This document shows, one piece after another, positions 1 to 9,688 of a DNA stretch of 64,000 nucleotides. Position 1 is the stretch's first letter, and the number at the start of each line of letters is the position of its first letter. The position numbers were made by a program, and so were the translations under genes. The DNA is taken from positions 3,038,001 to 3,102,000 of the forward strand of contig CM031555.1 in NCBI GenBank assembly GCA_018466975.1. The letters are read 5' to 3'. This DNA is from Sparassis latifolia. Taxonomy: Eukaryota; Basidiomycota; Agaricomycetes; Polyporales; Sparassidaceae. The notes under the pieces are model-generated. The model saw nothing but the letters and a program-made list of their open reading frames with translations, was not told where the DNA came from and searched no databases.

Positions 1-1073
1 AGCCTACTACATTTTACTCGTCCGTGCCCTAGGTTGATTTTAATATGACATACATTCACAGAGTCTGAGTCGGCATTGTGATTTTGGTATGCACGGCCAT
101 GCAGGAGTATGAGGGATCGCTCCCCACTCAAGGTATACGGTAGAGAGGTCAAAGAAACAGTAAATTATAAGTGCTCAGAGATGCGCCGAGCTAGTCAGCT
201 AGGAGGTACGATGTGAAATATGGAGCCAACGCTGTATAACTATGAATAGTTTACGGAGCCAGGTGCCTCCGTCGGAAACCCAGTCAGAGAGAAGGGTTGG
301 CAGCAGTTTATGAGCGAAAGCGAACAGGACGCGAATGCACGGTACTTTTTCAGTATCTTTTTGCGCCATTCCATGTGAATGAGCCAAACGTCCAGCAATA
401 TGGGCCGTAAACAACACTGCACCGCAAGACTCACCTCCAACAGATCTGGAATCTCCGCACCGCGCACCACCACCAGTTTCCATTAAGTACGTATTAAGGA
501 GATTCACGACATACCTCGTCGTACTATGTCAATGAAGAATGTGGCCTGCCGGTCTCAAGCGAGAACAGTGAAATACTTAAACGACAAAATGGCATATATA
601 GGCACCATGCGCATGATCCCCATGACCACGCTGCAATACCACTGGTAACAGGCATAGTACGAACGATCGCCCGCAACCCGTCATATGAACAGCCAAGAAG
701 CGAACAGGGCATGCATAAATACGATTAACTTGAAGAACAGTAGAGCGATGCACCGTTGCAGTCGCCCAAAAGCCACGCCCAACATGAAGAAAACGCTAGA
801 GGCGGGGCTTGCTGACATGACAGGCGAGCGACATATTCAGTTTATCGTGCAGATGGTACTACACGCCACTTCGGTTTCCAAGCCCGGTCATAACTATTCC
901 TCTCTTCTCTCGGTCGAACTGCTCTCAAATCTTGTGCCGCAAGTTAGGAACATTACGGGGTCCCGTAATAGCCGGAATAACATGTCAATTATAATTATAG
1001 GGATTGTCTGTTTACTTACATCGTTCAACTTGGCTTGTTGCGTGTTTGTTTCTAGACGATTGCAACGTACTTA
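1..1073. other. Intergenic sequence; start resembles 3' flank of copy B
   Basis: No convincing gene is visible here. The first ~90 bases resemble about 6262-6335: a shared start agcctac-acatt, then cgtcc-tgc-ctaggttg. That is the 3' flank of tandem copy B, so a further paralogue may end just upstream of the window. Bases about 985-1073 match 4240-4340 and form the left flank of the inverted-repeat element that follows. Open reading frames present are short and lack recognisable protein features. Confidence 0.5.
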
Positions 1074-1470
1074 TTGCCGATTTCAGTAGGACTGTCGCGG
1101 GGGCAAACACACACAAATTCGCGCCATTCCTACCCCCAACTTTGACCTCTGATATCTCTCGAACGGCTGGGCCGTCTTCCTTGATTCTTGCACGGTTGGA
1201 CTCCCCTCATCGATGTGCAGGGCCGGGTAACGAAAAATCTGGCAATTTCCCGCTAGTTCAAGTTCGCACATTTTGGCCCCCTCCGCCGCTCAGAACTCGA
1301 TTTGCATGCGATGGAGATGTGGAACGGGGATAGAAATGGCTGGGCTATGTTTGGGTGGGCAGTATTGTGGGCCCCGTATGTGTTTTCTATGCATTCTTGA
1401 TGTTTTCTGTTCGCTCTTACCATCCTGCCGCACCACCCCTCACCCGGCTGCACCACCTCCTTACTCTACT
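1074..1470 (+). repeat. Left inverted arm of the TA-flanked element
   Basis: This arm reads outward-in from ttgccgattt and is nearly identical to the reverse complement of 1885-2265 over most of its length. A ~20-bp duplication near its inner end makes it slightly longer than the right arm. Confidence 0.85.
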
Positions 1471-1474
1471 CAAT

Positions 1475-1880
1475 TCTGTTGATTGTGATGGTCTGTCATG
1501 TTGAGTTAACCTTTCATACATACTATGGGATGTGGTCGACATTTCTGCATGCGTGAGATGCTCAGGCTGAATGGCATCAATGTACTTGTCTCTTCGGCTA
1601 CAAACATCAACCACCTTCCTACTACAACCACTACATTTCCCATGCCACTTGCGAAACCATTGTCTGAAGATTTGCAGTGGGTGCTGGCATATTCTGCTTG
1701 AAGCAAATGTGGCTGGTGAACTGGTTGTGCACAAAAGACAAGCAAGGGTTTGCCGCATCACAGGCAGCCACAACATAGATCCTGATCACATTCTCACCAT
1801 GTATACTATCGCATCATGCAGAATGCACCACTCTGAACATAATTACACCAATAAAACAAGAGTCCCATGATATGTAGCAA
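1475..1880 (+). other. Spacer of inverted-repeat element, possible transposase remnant
   Basis: The spacer between the arms has no complete gene. On the plus strand around 1640-1699 a frame reads MPLAKPLSEDLQWVL before a stop, and a second frame further on reads WRITG-like residues. The SEDLQWVL string resembles the N-terminal helix of fungal Tc1-like DDE transposases, which would fit the TA duplication. The match is short and from memory only, so it may be chance. Confidence 0.25.
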
Positions 1881-1884
1881 TTCC

Positions 1885-2265
1885 AAAGAAGTAGAGAAGG
1901 AGGTGGTGCGGCAGGATGGTAAGAGCGAACAGAAAACATCAAGAATGCATAGAAAACACATACGGGGCCCACAATACTGCCCACCCAAACATAGCCCAGC
2001 CATTTCTATCCCCGTTCCACATCTCCATCGCATGCAAATCAAGTTCTGAGCGGTGGAGGGGGCCAAAATGTGCGAACTTGAACTAGCGGGAAATTGCCAG
2101 ATTTTTCGTTACCCGGCCCTGCACATCGATGAGGGGAGTCCAACCGTGCAAGAATCAAGGAAGACGGCCCAGCCGTTCGAGAGATATCAGAGGTCAAAGT
2201 TGGGGGTAGGAATGGCGCGAATTTGTGTGTGTTTGCCCCCGCGACAGTCCTACTGAAATTGGCAA
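1885..2265 (-). repeat. Right inverted arm of the TA-flanked element
   Basis: This is the reverse complement of the left arm, ending at ggcaa before the TA duplication. Similarity to the left arm is lost inside about position 1885. Confidence 0.85.
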
Positions 2266-2446
2266 TACCTTATAAGGTGAATCGCCTTCTTTTTATGAAC
2301 ATCACGTGTTGAACGCCGAAAAATCCCCCAGTCCATCTTGGCTGGATTAATCCTCCTGGTTTTCTGGGTTGAAACGGGCCGTAACCGTCGCGCAACAAAT
2401 GTTGCGATACAAGTCATGCCGCTAATGGTGACGTATGCACGCAGAA

Positions 2447-2585
2447 AAACACAGCATCTTGTGGGCGCAAGCGCAAGCGCAAGCACGCACAGCTTTGGCC
2501 TGGCCGCAATGCCAAGTGGCTGTGCGTTTGCACGCTTTTGCACATGTACAATCAGCCTGACTCACAACAATACAAGCGATTGTTT
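2447..2585 (+). repeat. Promoter block shared by copies A and C (copy 1)
   Basis: This block matches 7065-7200 upstream of copy C. Shared pieces include catcttgtgggcgcaagcgc, cacagctttggc, gcaatgccaag, gctgtgc and acgcttttgcac. Copy 1 carries extra gcgcaa units near 2463-2485. The block lies just upstream of a TATA box, so the duplication included the promoter. Confidence 0.7.
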
Positions 2586-2596
2586 CGCCACACACC

Positions 2597-2605
2597 TATA
2601 TAAAA
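2597..2605 (+). promoter_or_regulatory. TATA box of tandem copy A
   Basis: TATATAAAA lies 83 nt upstream of the predicted ATG of copy A. Copy C has an equivalent box about 91 nt upstream of its ATG. Confidence 0.65.
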
Positions 2606-2687
2606 GGGAGCTCATTTCCCCCTCGACCTCAACACCCACTTCACTCTCTCTTATCACTATACTTACATTGCGAATCATCTTTGGAAC

Positions 2688-3624
2688 ATGCAAGACACGG
2701 AGTCGAACACTGCCGTACGTCTGCCATGTCTTCTCTTGAGTGGCGTCACCGTGCTAACACCGCTGTTGACTCCATCGGCATCTTGAACAGCATGATTCGA
2801 ATCCCATTGGTGAAGATGAAGACGATGAAATATCCGACGTCAGTCAGAGCGACTCGGGCATGGTCCTTCTCGACGATGAGCACAAGGAGATTGTGGAGAA
2901 GCACTATTGCAACGCTGATTATTTAAATCCGGCCACCAAGATAACCGTTGTCACCATGGGCGATCTTGTTGCGACGCTCGGGGAGAAGGGTTACTCCAAG
3001 CAAGGCGACACCAAGGGGAACGACCTGATCGTCTACGAGTCGGTATGTGTCGCCTCCCTACTGCGGCATGACGTTGAACCCTGCCTAGGAACGTGAACCC
3101 CACTGCGGCGTTCTTATCACGTCTGTCAAGAACGCGCTCAACGCTTATGGTACTGGTGCGGGGGAAAACTTTTTTATCTACACCGCGTCGCGCAAGCTGC
3201 GCACGGTATCGAAGAATTTCCAGGTGTTCGTTCAGGTGCCGAAAGAAGATGCGCCAGGTGACGAAAATCTATACTTGGGCGAGTATCGAGTCACAGATCC
3301 GGGCGTCCCCACTCATGGGTGGAATAAACTGGCGGAGAAAGTACGTATCTTCTTCATTGATTGTCCTCCATGCTTCTCATCACCATACAGCACAAGGCAG
3401 ATGTGATCGAACTCGAGGTGGCGCTAACCGAACAAACTGGTTCGGCAGAGGTGGTGGACGCCATGTCGATCCGAAGCAAGTATGATCAGGGATTGCTCCA
3501 ACTCTCCCTTCACATCTTTACCTGCGACGGATGGGATCCAGATTCCTGGAAATGTGTTCCGGTGCCGCCGGAGAATTTACGCCGAGAATCCCAAGCGGTA
3601 GATGAGTATGGTATACCCGCTTGA
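2688..3624 (+). CDS. Tandem orphan family, copy A
   Basis: Four exons are predicted: 2688-2714, 2791-3042, 3089-3340 and 3391-3624, giving 254 aa. All junctions are GT-AG and the phases match those of copies B and C. The N-terminal third is acidic (EDEDDE). The conserved core has FFIYTASRKLR, then a Y-x-G-x-Y motif (LYLGEY), a W in HGWNKLAEKV, and a C-terminal block with IELEVAL and KYDQGLLQLSL. There is no signal peptide or membrane segment. The spacing of the Y-G-Y and W motifs recalls basidiomycete DUF6697 proteins, but that assignment is tentative. Function is unknown. Confidence 0.7.
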
Positions 3625-4003
3625 GTAGACTATCCGAGAATCCATGTCATGAGCTGTGCGTTACGAATGTACTGGGGGTTTACTAGAATATCCGAGCTCA
3701 TGTCTCAGAATTTCCTGCCGCGCGACACTCTTGGATTCGTTTGCTGTCTCTCGCAGTACTGTACTGTATCCCCCATCGTGCACACGCTCATGGATGTGTC
3801 ACCACCGTGGCCGTCTACGAATGTCTTGAGGTAGTATTATGAGGTCAGGGGTTGAAGGAGTACTCTGTCAGTCAATATGAAGTGGCGCAGCAAAATTCGG
3901 AACGCATGTTATACCCTAGGTGCGTAAATATCTAACAAGTAGTGCATGACCACGACAAATGGTACGCGCTCATTCTATGTAGTATGCATCCAGGTATCCA
4001 CAT

Positions 4004-4135
4004 CTACTGAACCTTCGTCTTCTCCCCCGTCGGCTTCACACCGACCTGGGCAGGGGGTACACCATATGTCCGATACGTGCGCGCCGCGAACATCGTCGCA
4101 AGGACCGCGGCGCAGAGCGCGCGCGCCACCTTGCT
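4004..4135 (-). pseudogene. Truncated 3' end of the TRIC-like membrane protein gene
   Basis: On the minus strand this encodes a C terminus ARALCAAVLATMFAARTYR, then TYGVPPAQVGV and TGEKTKVQ before a stop. It is nearly identical to the end of the gene at 8661-9688, with several substitutions, and the upstream exons are missing. It sits 380 bp after copy A, and the fuller gene sits 427 bp after copy C, so both belong to one duplicated segment. It is a fragment rather than an active gene. Confidence 0.75.
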
Positions 4136-4297
4136 GGCTGTAATGGTTTTTTCGATGTCCGACAGCCTCCAGGCGGAGCCGAGGAGCGGCACAGTACGAT
4201 CGTCTGGCTTGCGACACTACAACTTGGCGCGTTGGCGGAACGATCATTGATATTGATATCTCATTCTATGCGAGTCACTACGTATACTTACATGACG

Positions 4298-4388
4298 TGA
4301 ATTGCGTGTTTGTTTCTAGATGAACCGTGTACTTACTTTATAAGGCGATTCACCTTCTCTTTATGGACATCACGTGTTGCCAAAATGT
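4298..4388 (+). repeat. Empty-site paralogue of the inverted-repeat insertion
   Basis: The left part, gcgtgtttgtttctaga, matches about 1041-1056. The right part, ttataagg-gattcacctt then atggacatcacgtgttg, matches 2269-2310. At the junction a single TA stands where the other copy has TA-element-TA. This gives the ancestral target sequence. Confidence 0.75.
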
Positions 4389-5184
4389 TCACCCCAGTGG
4401 CAGTCGGCTAATTTCATCCGTTTCTCTCCCAGTCATTGTGATTGCACCCTGCCTTCCATTGTCAACTTGCCGGATCAATACGGATGCACCTGCATAGGGA
4501 ATGCCCTTCCTGTAAGGAAAGATATCGACTCTCGAGAATGAAGTTCCGCGACGCGACGTAACTCGACCTGCATAACGAGTCACTGCTGGATGCGCAAGAT
4601 CTGCCATAAGATGACACCGTCTAGTCAATTCGGAGGCCTTGTACAAAACAAGTGCTCTCCGTCCTTCATTCTAGTGGTTCTGTGAACACAAGCGCAGATC
4701 CATACGCCTCATGTGTAACGGCGACACCGTTACATGTCCGAACACGGCCATTTCTCGATGACGCATGGTCTGATCTTAGTTCCTTTATTTAGTGTACTAG
4801 CTACCTAGACAGTCCTACCTACGATCGCGCACGGACACTCTTAGTCAGCGTAGGATATAGCTTCGCGCGCGCCCTCGTTTGTACCCCGTCGAATCAAGTG
4901 CGCACGAGCGTCCGCTCTCATTGTTCGTGATTCCTCCGTCTGACCTTCTGAAGCATCTCCGAGCGTAACAGCTCGTCTTTGCTTACTTCTGTGACTTCCG
5001 TCGGCGCGGCCGTTACATCATGGCAACGCACGTACGGCCAATAAGGCGGCAACGCCAAGCAATTCCTGCACAATAAACAAAGCAAGAACTTCCGAAGTTC
5101 CTATTTTCAGTTCGACTTCCGCTAGATAACCCACATCTTTTACTACTCTCCCACTTCTAACCTCATCACATTGCTCCGTGTATC

Positions 5185-6090
5185 ATGTCCACCTTTAAGT
5201 TTCCGAGCTCTGAAGAGATCATCGTGCGTCTGTTTGTTTCTAATATGACCATTATAAATACTAACAAGGATGCTCACCCTTGCCTCATGTTGACCTGGTC
5301 TATTCGTTGACTTAGGACGAGGACTGGTGTATTCGGGACCGGTTGCCCCGGCACTGCGGTGGCTGGGAGCGACCGTACTCGGCCCCATTCGGAAAGCTTC
5401 TCGAACACTGGCAGGCCCGTGATAAGGGATACATCGGGAAGAAAGAGACCTATCCCCGGGCCCAGGATGTCCGATTCTTCGAACCGGTACGTGCCACATC
5501 TCTTCGCCCCCTCCACACCTCGAGCTGAATCTGAAGCAGACGGATCCTTCTTTCTGGCCTATCGTGATTGTGTCGTCCGAGAACGTGGTGTGTCTTGACA
5601 GGTATGGATTTTATCCGGCCTTGCCAGGTACATATATACCGTGTCACACAAGCTGCCGGAGTCGATCGACGACACGTTGAAGAAGTTCTCGCTATTCGTA
5701 GTGGAAGAAATAGAAACTCCACTCCCAGACCAGAATATTACATGCATGGGTGTGTACGTAATGAAAGACATGGAGAAGAATTTGACCGTGAAAGGGTGGA
5801 ATAAATTACCGGAAAAAGTACGTGTCATAATCTCTGATGGCATATAGGGTGCACTAACCGTACGTCAGACCAAGAATGCCTGCATCGAACTCGAATTGCA
5901 ACTGTCGTGGTTGCGCGAACACTCCAGTAGCGAAGATGTAGCGCCGATGATATTCAGCAAGGACACAATACGCAAGAACTACGATGGAGGGGTATCCCAG
6001 CTTTCCTTGCTTGTCCTTGAGAGGAAAGATTTCCGAGTCAAGCCGTGGGAGTCCTGGACTGTCCTTCAAAAGAGTCAAAATCCCCATTAA
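5185..6090 (+). pseudogene. Tandem orphan family, copy B (frame broken)
   Basis: Exons can be placed at 5185-5223, 5316-5486, 5537-5817 and 5869-6090, in the same order and phases as copies A and C. The core reads IVIVSSENVV, then IYTVSHKLP, a CMGVYV equivalent of Y-G-Y, KGWNKLPEKV and ELQLSW. The third exon changes frame near 5621-5630 (gccaggta). One extra G there would restore the alignment with the other copies, and splicing out a 26-bp piece is the only other way, which is too short for an intron. It may be a pseudogene or carry a sequencing error. No TATA box like those of A and C was seen. Confidence 0.6.
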
Positions 6091-7064
6091 TATGAACAAG
6101 TTCGGTTGGCGCGTGATTCCGAAATGGCACTCCTACCTGATAGCTGTTGACATGGATAATTTGCTTATAATACATAAATTCGTGGTGCATCGGGCCACAG
6201 TCACTCGTCTTATATCCACAGCAAGACTGAGGTGAAATTTCATTCCTTTTATCTCAGTGACAGCCTACCACATTGTGCCTTTTCGTCCATGCTCTAGGTT
6301 GGTTTATATGGTTTGTATTCATGTCGGGATCGAGTATTCTGCTCTGTTGTCCGATCAAGGTTAGACATCCGTGGTCATATTCGCGATAACCATTTGATCA
6401 AATGGAGAACTCGACAAGGCTGGAACAACTAATGATTTTTCGCCTCTACTAGCTCTGAAATCGACTCCAACTGAAGGGACGACTGCGGCTGCTAGGGTCT
6501 CGAACGTAGGTTCCCCTGCTTAGCGACTCAATGGAGCTTATACTATCTGTCTTTCGGCGTCTCGCTGCTGGTGAAGTGATGGTTCCTCCTACTTGAATTC
6601 ATTGATCTTCGGTGCATGTTCGAAACTGTTTGTCTCTCGCTATGACTGATAAAACATCTCTCGCTGGCGTGGTCAACGTTCTGGACGTCTTTTGATTTTG
6701 GGATTTCAGCGGCGCCTTAACGTGGCTAGCATCGTTGCTGCTGAGCGCTGATTCACAGGTTCTGCGAAGCTCGCTAGACGATCTGAGACGATGCAGATCT
6801 CTGCTGGTCAGCTGATAAACCTCGCAGCTGGAACTCCGAGTCATAAATTTCTCCGTTCGGAGCCTCTGTACGATCTCACTCGACAATACAATCTCCAGAA
6901 GGATACTTTCCGCTGTGGTCACTACCAGCTGGAAGTCCGCTGTTTATTTGTTGTACAGACGATGTGGCGTAACGTCATCTACTACATCTGCTTTGCTGTT
7001 AATCCTCCTGGATCTGCCCAGCCAATTTATTCTCTCGCTATGCGGCGTGCGCATCGTGGTGCAT

Positions 7065-7200
7065 TAAAGCAAAGCATCTTGTGGGCGCAAGCGCACACAG
7101 CTTTGGCTCGTTGCTAGGGCTGCGTGGCCCACTAAAGCGGCAATGCCAAGCGGCTGTGCATTACACGCTTTTGCACAATCAGGTTGAACAACAATGCAAG
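7065..7200 (+). repeat. Promoter block shared by copies A and C (copy 2)
   Basis: This is the counterpart of 2447-2585, with the same ordered pieces: catcttgtgggcgcaagcgc, cacagctttggc, gcaatgccaagcggctgtgc and acgcttttgcacaatcag. It contains about 25 bp absent from copy 1 (tcgttgctagggctgcgtgg) and fewer gcgcaa units. Confidence 0.7.
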
Positions 7201-7236
7201 CGGAATTTTCCTGCTTTTCTTGGCCCGGCCCCAGTC

Positions 7237-7244
7237 TATATAAA
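7237..7244 (+). promoter_or_regulatory. TATA box of tandem copy C
   Basis: TATATAAA lies 91 nt upstream of the copy C start codon and at the same relative place as the copy A box. Confidence 0.65.
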
Positions 7245-7334
7245 CTCAGTCCCACTGCTCACCCTGGATCTCAACGCCCACTTTCCCTCAACAGACAAAC
7301 CTTCACACAGACGCGCTGAAGAATTTTTGAAGAG

Positions 7335-8234
7335 ATGGATCCACGCACAACTGTGAGTCTGTCATAGTCTTCTTGTGTGGCCCTACATGGCGCTAACACG
7401 TCTGTTGGCGCTGTCGACAACCCTGAACAGCATTCTGTCCTTTCCAATGCCGTCTCGATTAATGCGGAAGACGAGGAACTCTTAGAGGAGACTTATCCAA
7501 CCAATTATAGCGAGCAGCATGTCCACAAGGCCATCGTAACTATGAGCGCCCTTCAGGCAAATGGCAGCACGAGGGATTTCCTCGAAGAGAACTTCACCAA
7601 CTGGGACGACATCATCATTTACAAGTCGCCTGTTCGTGTCATCTTTGCGTTCCTACGGAATGAAGCTGACGCATAGGTATCGCAGACCCTGAATCGGGAC
7701 CAAGTACTGAAATGGCCACGAGTGCTGATACTGTCGTCTAAGAACGCGTTTACTTATCCTGACTGCGCTAACGGCCCAGGGCTCCACTTCCAGTTTTACA
7801 CCGCGTCGCGCAAGCTGCGCGACTTACGATATAAGATGTTCGACGTGTTCGTCGTAAGCGACGAATTAGCACCCAATGGTAAACCCCAGCTGCTGTACAT
7901 GGGCACATACAATGAGATCATGGTGGGCAGGAAGCTCACATTAAAGGGGTGGCGCGAGTCATCGGATATAGTGCGTTTTGTTTATTGGTTATCCTTGATG
8001 CCTCTTATCATTGTCCCACAGGTCAAGGCTTATGCTGTCGAGCTTGAGTTAGCCCTGTCTCTACAGGAAAATCCTACGGAGCCGGTGGATGCAGCGTTGA
8101 TTCGAGAGAAATTTGACAATGGAGAACTCCAGCTCTCACTGCATTCGCTCGAATTCAGATACGATGGGTGCGGCGAATGGCCGTGCGTTAAGAAAGCCAC
8201 GGGGATACAGGATCGTTATGATATCTATAATTAG
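7335..8234 (+). CDS. Tandem orphan family, copy C
   Basis: Exons are predicted at 7335-7352, 7431-7631, 7677-7970 and 8022-8234, giving 241 aa. The second intron uses the weak donor gttcgt. The third intron is 51 nt, so retaining it would keep the frame. The protein has an acidic N-terminal part, HFQFYTASRKLRDL, LLYMGTY (Y-G-Y motif), LKGWRES, VELELALS and KFDNGELQLSLHSLEF, all aligning with copy A. There is no signal peptide. This and copy A look like the intact members of the family. Function is unknown; a DUF6697-like fold is a guess. Confidence 0.7.
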
Positions 8235-8660
8235 CGGACGCATTGGTTGGGGGGTGTAATGTATGTATGGCGTCCTTATACAACTTATATAACATCTGCA
8301 GTGGATGTTTCACTACGTCTCTCTGGAATGTCTCAAGTGGATGTTCTTCTTAGATTTTCTGCCGCTTCGTCACTCCATCATCAACACCCGACTTTCATGT
8401 ATGGACAAGGCCTTAGTTACCGGCTTTGGCTGGTACATACGTAGGTGGACACGCACGGCACGGATATTTGAGTTAGCAAGGTGAAACTTCAGCCACACTC
8501 ACAGTGCGTCAAGTAGTCTATCTCAGTACACGGAGAGTGCAGAGAGAGCAGGAATTCATCATAAGCCTCCACGTAACTGACAATATACATGCACACCATG
8601 GCACTACGAACGGTGCCAACGGCCAACCAATGGCTATTCTATGCGTCGTGGCCATCATGT

Positions 8661-9688
8661 CTATTGCACCTTCGTCTTCTCCCCCGTCAGCTTCACACCG
8701 ACCTTCGCCGGCGGCACACCATATGTCCGATATGTGCGCGCCGCGAACACCGTCGCAAGGACCGCGGCGCAGAGCGCGCGCGCCACCTCTGGGTCGACGG
8801 GGTCGGCGCTCGGGCCGGGGCGCCGAGCGCGCCGGCGGCGGCGGCATGCACGTTCGCCCAGAAGGGTTGCGCGTGCGTGAGGAGCGCGTAGAGGCCCGTG
8901 ATGAGCGGCGCGCACCAGAGGTCCGCCGTTGTCCACCCGTATGGGAGCAGCTCCGCGGGGGTCGTGAGCGTCAGTGCGTACGGGTGCAGGAAGGAGAAGA
9001 GGTTGATGAAGAAGAAGCCGCCGTTCGCGGTCGCCTGCGACGCGTTCGTGCGTGGGTGAGCATGTTAGCAGGGATCTGGGTGGGCGGGCGTACCAGAGAG
9101 GTGAGGAGGAGGCTCCAGGGTGATGTGGAGACGGACTTCCACGAGTGCTGGAGCACCATCGGCGGGATGAATGTGCAGAGGAGGAATGCACGCGAGAAGC
9201 CGTCAAGGATCGATACCGGGAGCTCAGTGTAGAGCGTCGGATACGGGATGCTGGGTATGCTGTCCACTAGGGCCTGAATTACGGCGTAGAATGCGGGGAC
9301 CGCGCCGGAGATCATGAACGAGGGCGGGATGCCCAGCGCAGGAGCTTGACGCGGACACAACGGCGTCAGCGCATCGCACACTGAATTCCTCGGACCTCGA
9401 CATACCTGTCACTGCCTCACCACCATACACGACCATCAGGGTCGCGGAGACATCACGCAACCAAGACCTGCGCTCGATCTGCGGGTGTGAGTTCTTGTCC
9501 GCGTCTGAGACCTTCTGGACATGATCCTGGTAGTGCTTCTCTCGCAGCTGGCGCAGCGCGACGCAGAGGCGTACCGCGGCAGCGACGTCGAGGGTGCTGA
9601 ATGACAGGCCGAACCAAGTGAATGGCGCGATGGGGGTGAGGGCGAACCTGTAGACCTCGACGATAGGCGCGAGCAGTAGCGAGATCAT
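8661..9688 (-). CDS. Multi-pass membrane protein, TRIC cation-channel-like
   Basis: Three exons: 9688-9406, 9344-9094 and 9034-8661. The protein starts MISLLLAPIVEVYRF and has several hydrophobic segments. VVYGGEAVTAP aligns in pattern with the glycine motif after an early helix of TRIC (TMEM38) channels, and SLLLTSLATANGGFFFINLF with the second glycine-rich motif. TRIC channels are trimeric K+ channels of the ER/SR; the assignment is inferred from motif order only. The sensible C terminus (ALCAAVLATVFAARTYR, shared with the fragment at 4004) lies one frame off. One more C in the run opposite 8817-8820 would join them. Without it the protein ends in an arginine-rich tail. Confidence 0.55.

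Larger units (their letters stand above)
1074..2265. mobile_element. Inverted-repeat (foldback/MITE-like) element with TA target duplication
   Basis: Two long inverted arms (about 1074-1470 and 1885-2265) flank a ~415-bp spacer. The outer ends read ttgccgatttcag on the left and, as reverse complement, ttgccaatttcag on the right. A TA dinucleotide flanks each end (1072-1073 and 2266-2267). A paralogous segment at about 4298-4388 matches both flanks but lacks the element and has a single TA there, which supports insertion with TA duplication, as in Tc1/mariner-type transposons. The left arm has a ~20-bp internal duplication (GCACCACC repeated near 1430-1455) that the right arm lacks. No intact transposase is present, so the element is non-autonomous. 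Confidence 0.8.
3625..5184. other. Gap between copies A and B with duplicated segments
   Basis: No intact gene was found. About 3640-3990 shows patchy similarity to 8240-8660, the 3' flank of copy C. About 4004-4135 is a truncated gene tail, annotated separately. About 4298-4388 is the empty-site paralogue of the inverted-repeat element. The remaining bases, 4400-5180, hold only short unsupported reading frames. Confidence 0.5.
6091..7334. other. Gap between copies B and C
   Basis: No supported gene was seen. About 6262-6335 resembles the first ~90 bases of the window. A 107-codon minus-strand frame at 6599-6922 has no recognisable features. About 7065-7200 is the promoter block shared with copy A. 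Confidence 0.5.

Noticed and set aside
1004..1482. Short frames inside the inverted arms
   Set aside because: The same peptides appear on the opposite strand of the other arm, so they come from the repeat structure and not from genes.
5585..5627. A 40-43-bp intron in copy B to explain the frame change
   Set aside because: Its length leaves the wrong phase, and the unspliced length agrees with copies A and C, so a one-base change is the better explanation.
8504..9232. A 242-codon arginine-rich plus-strand frame
   Set aside because: It is the antisense shadow of the GC-rich TRIC-like gene and has no domain of its own.
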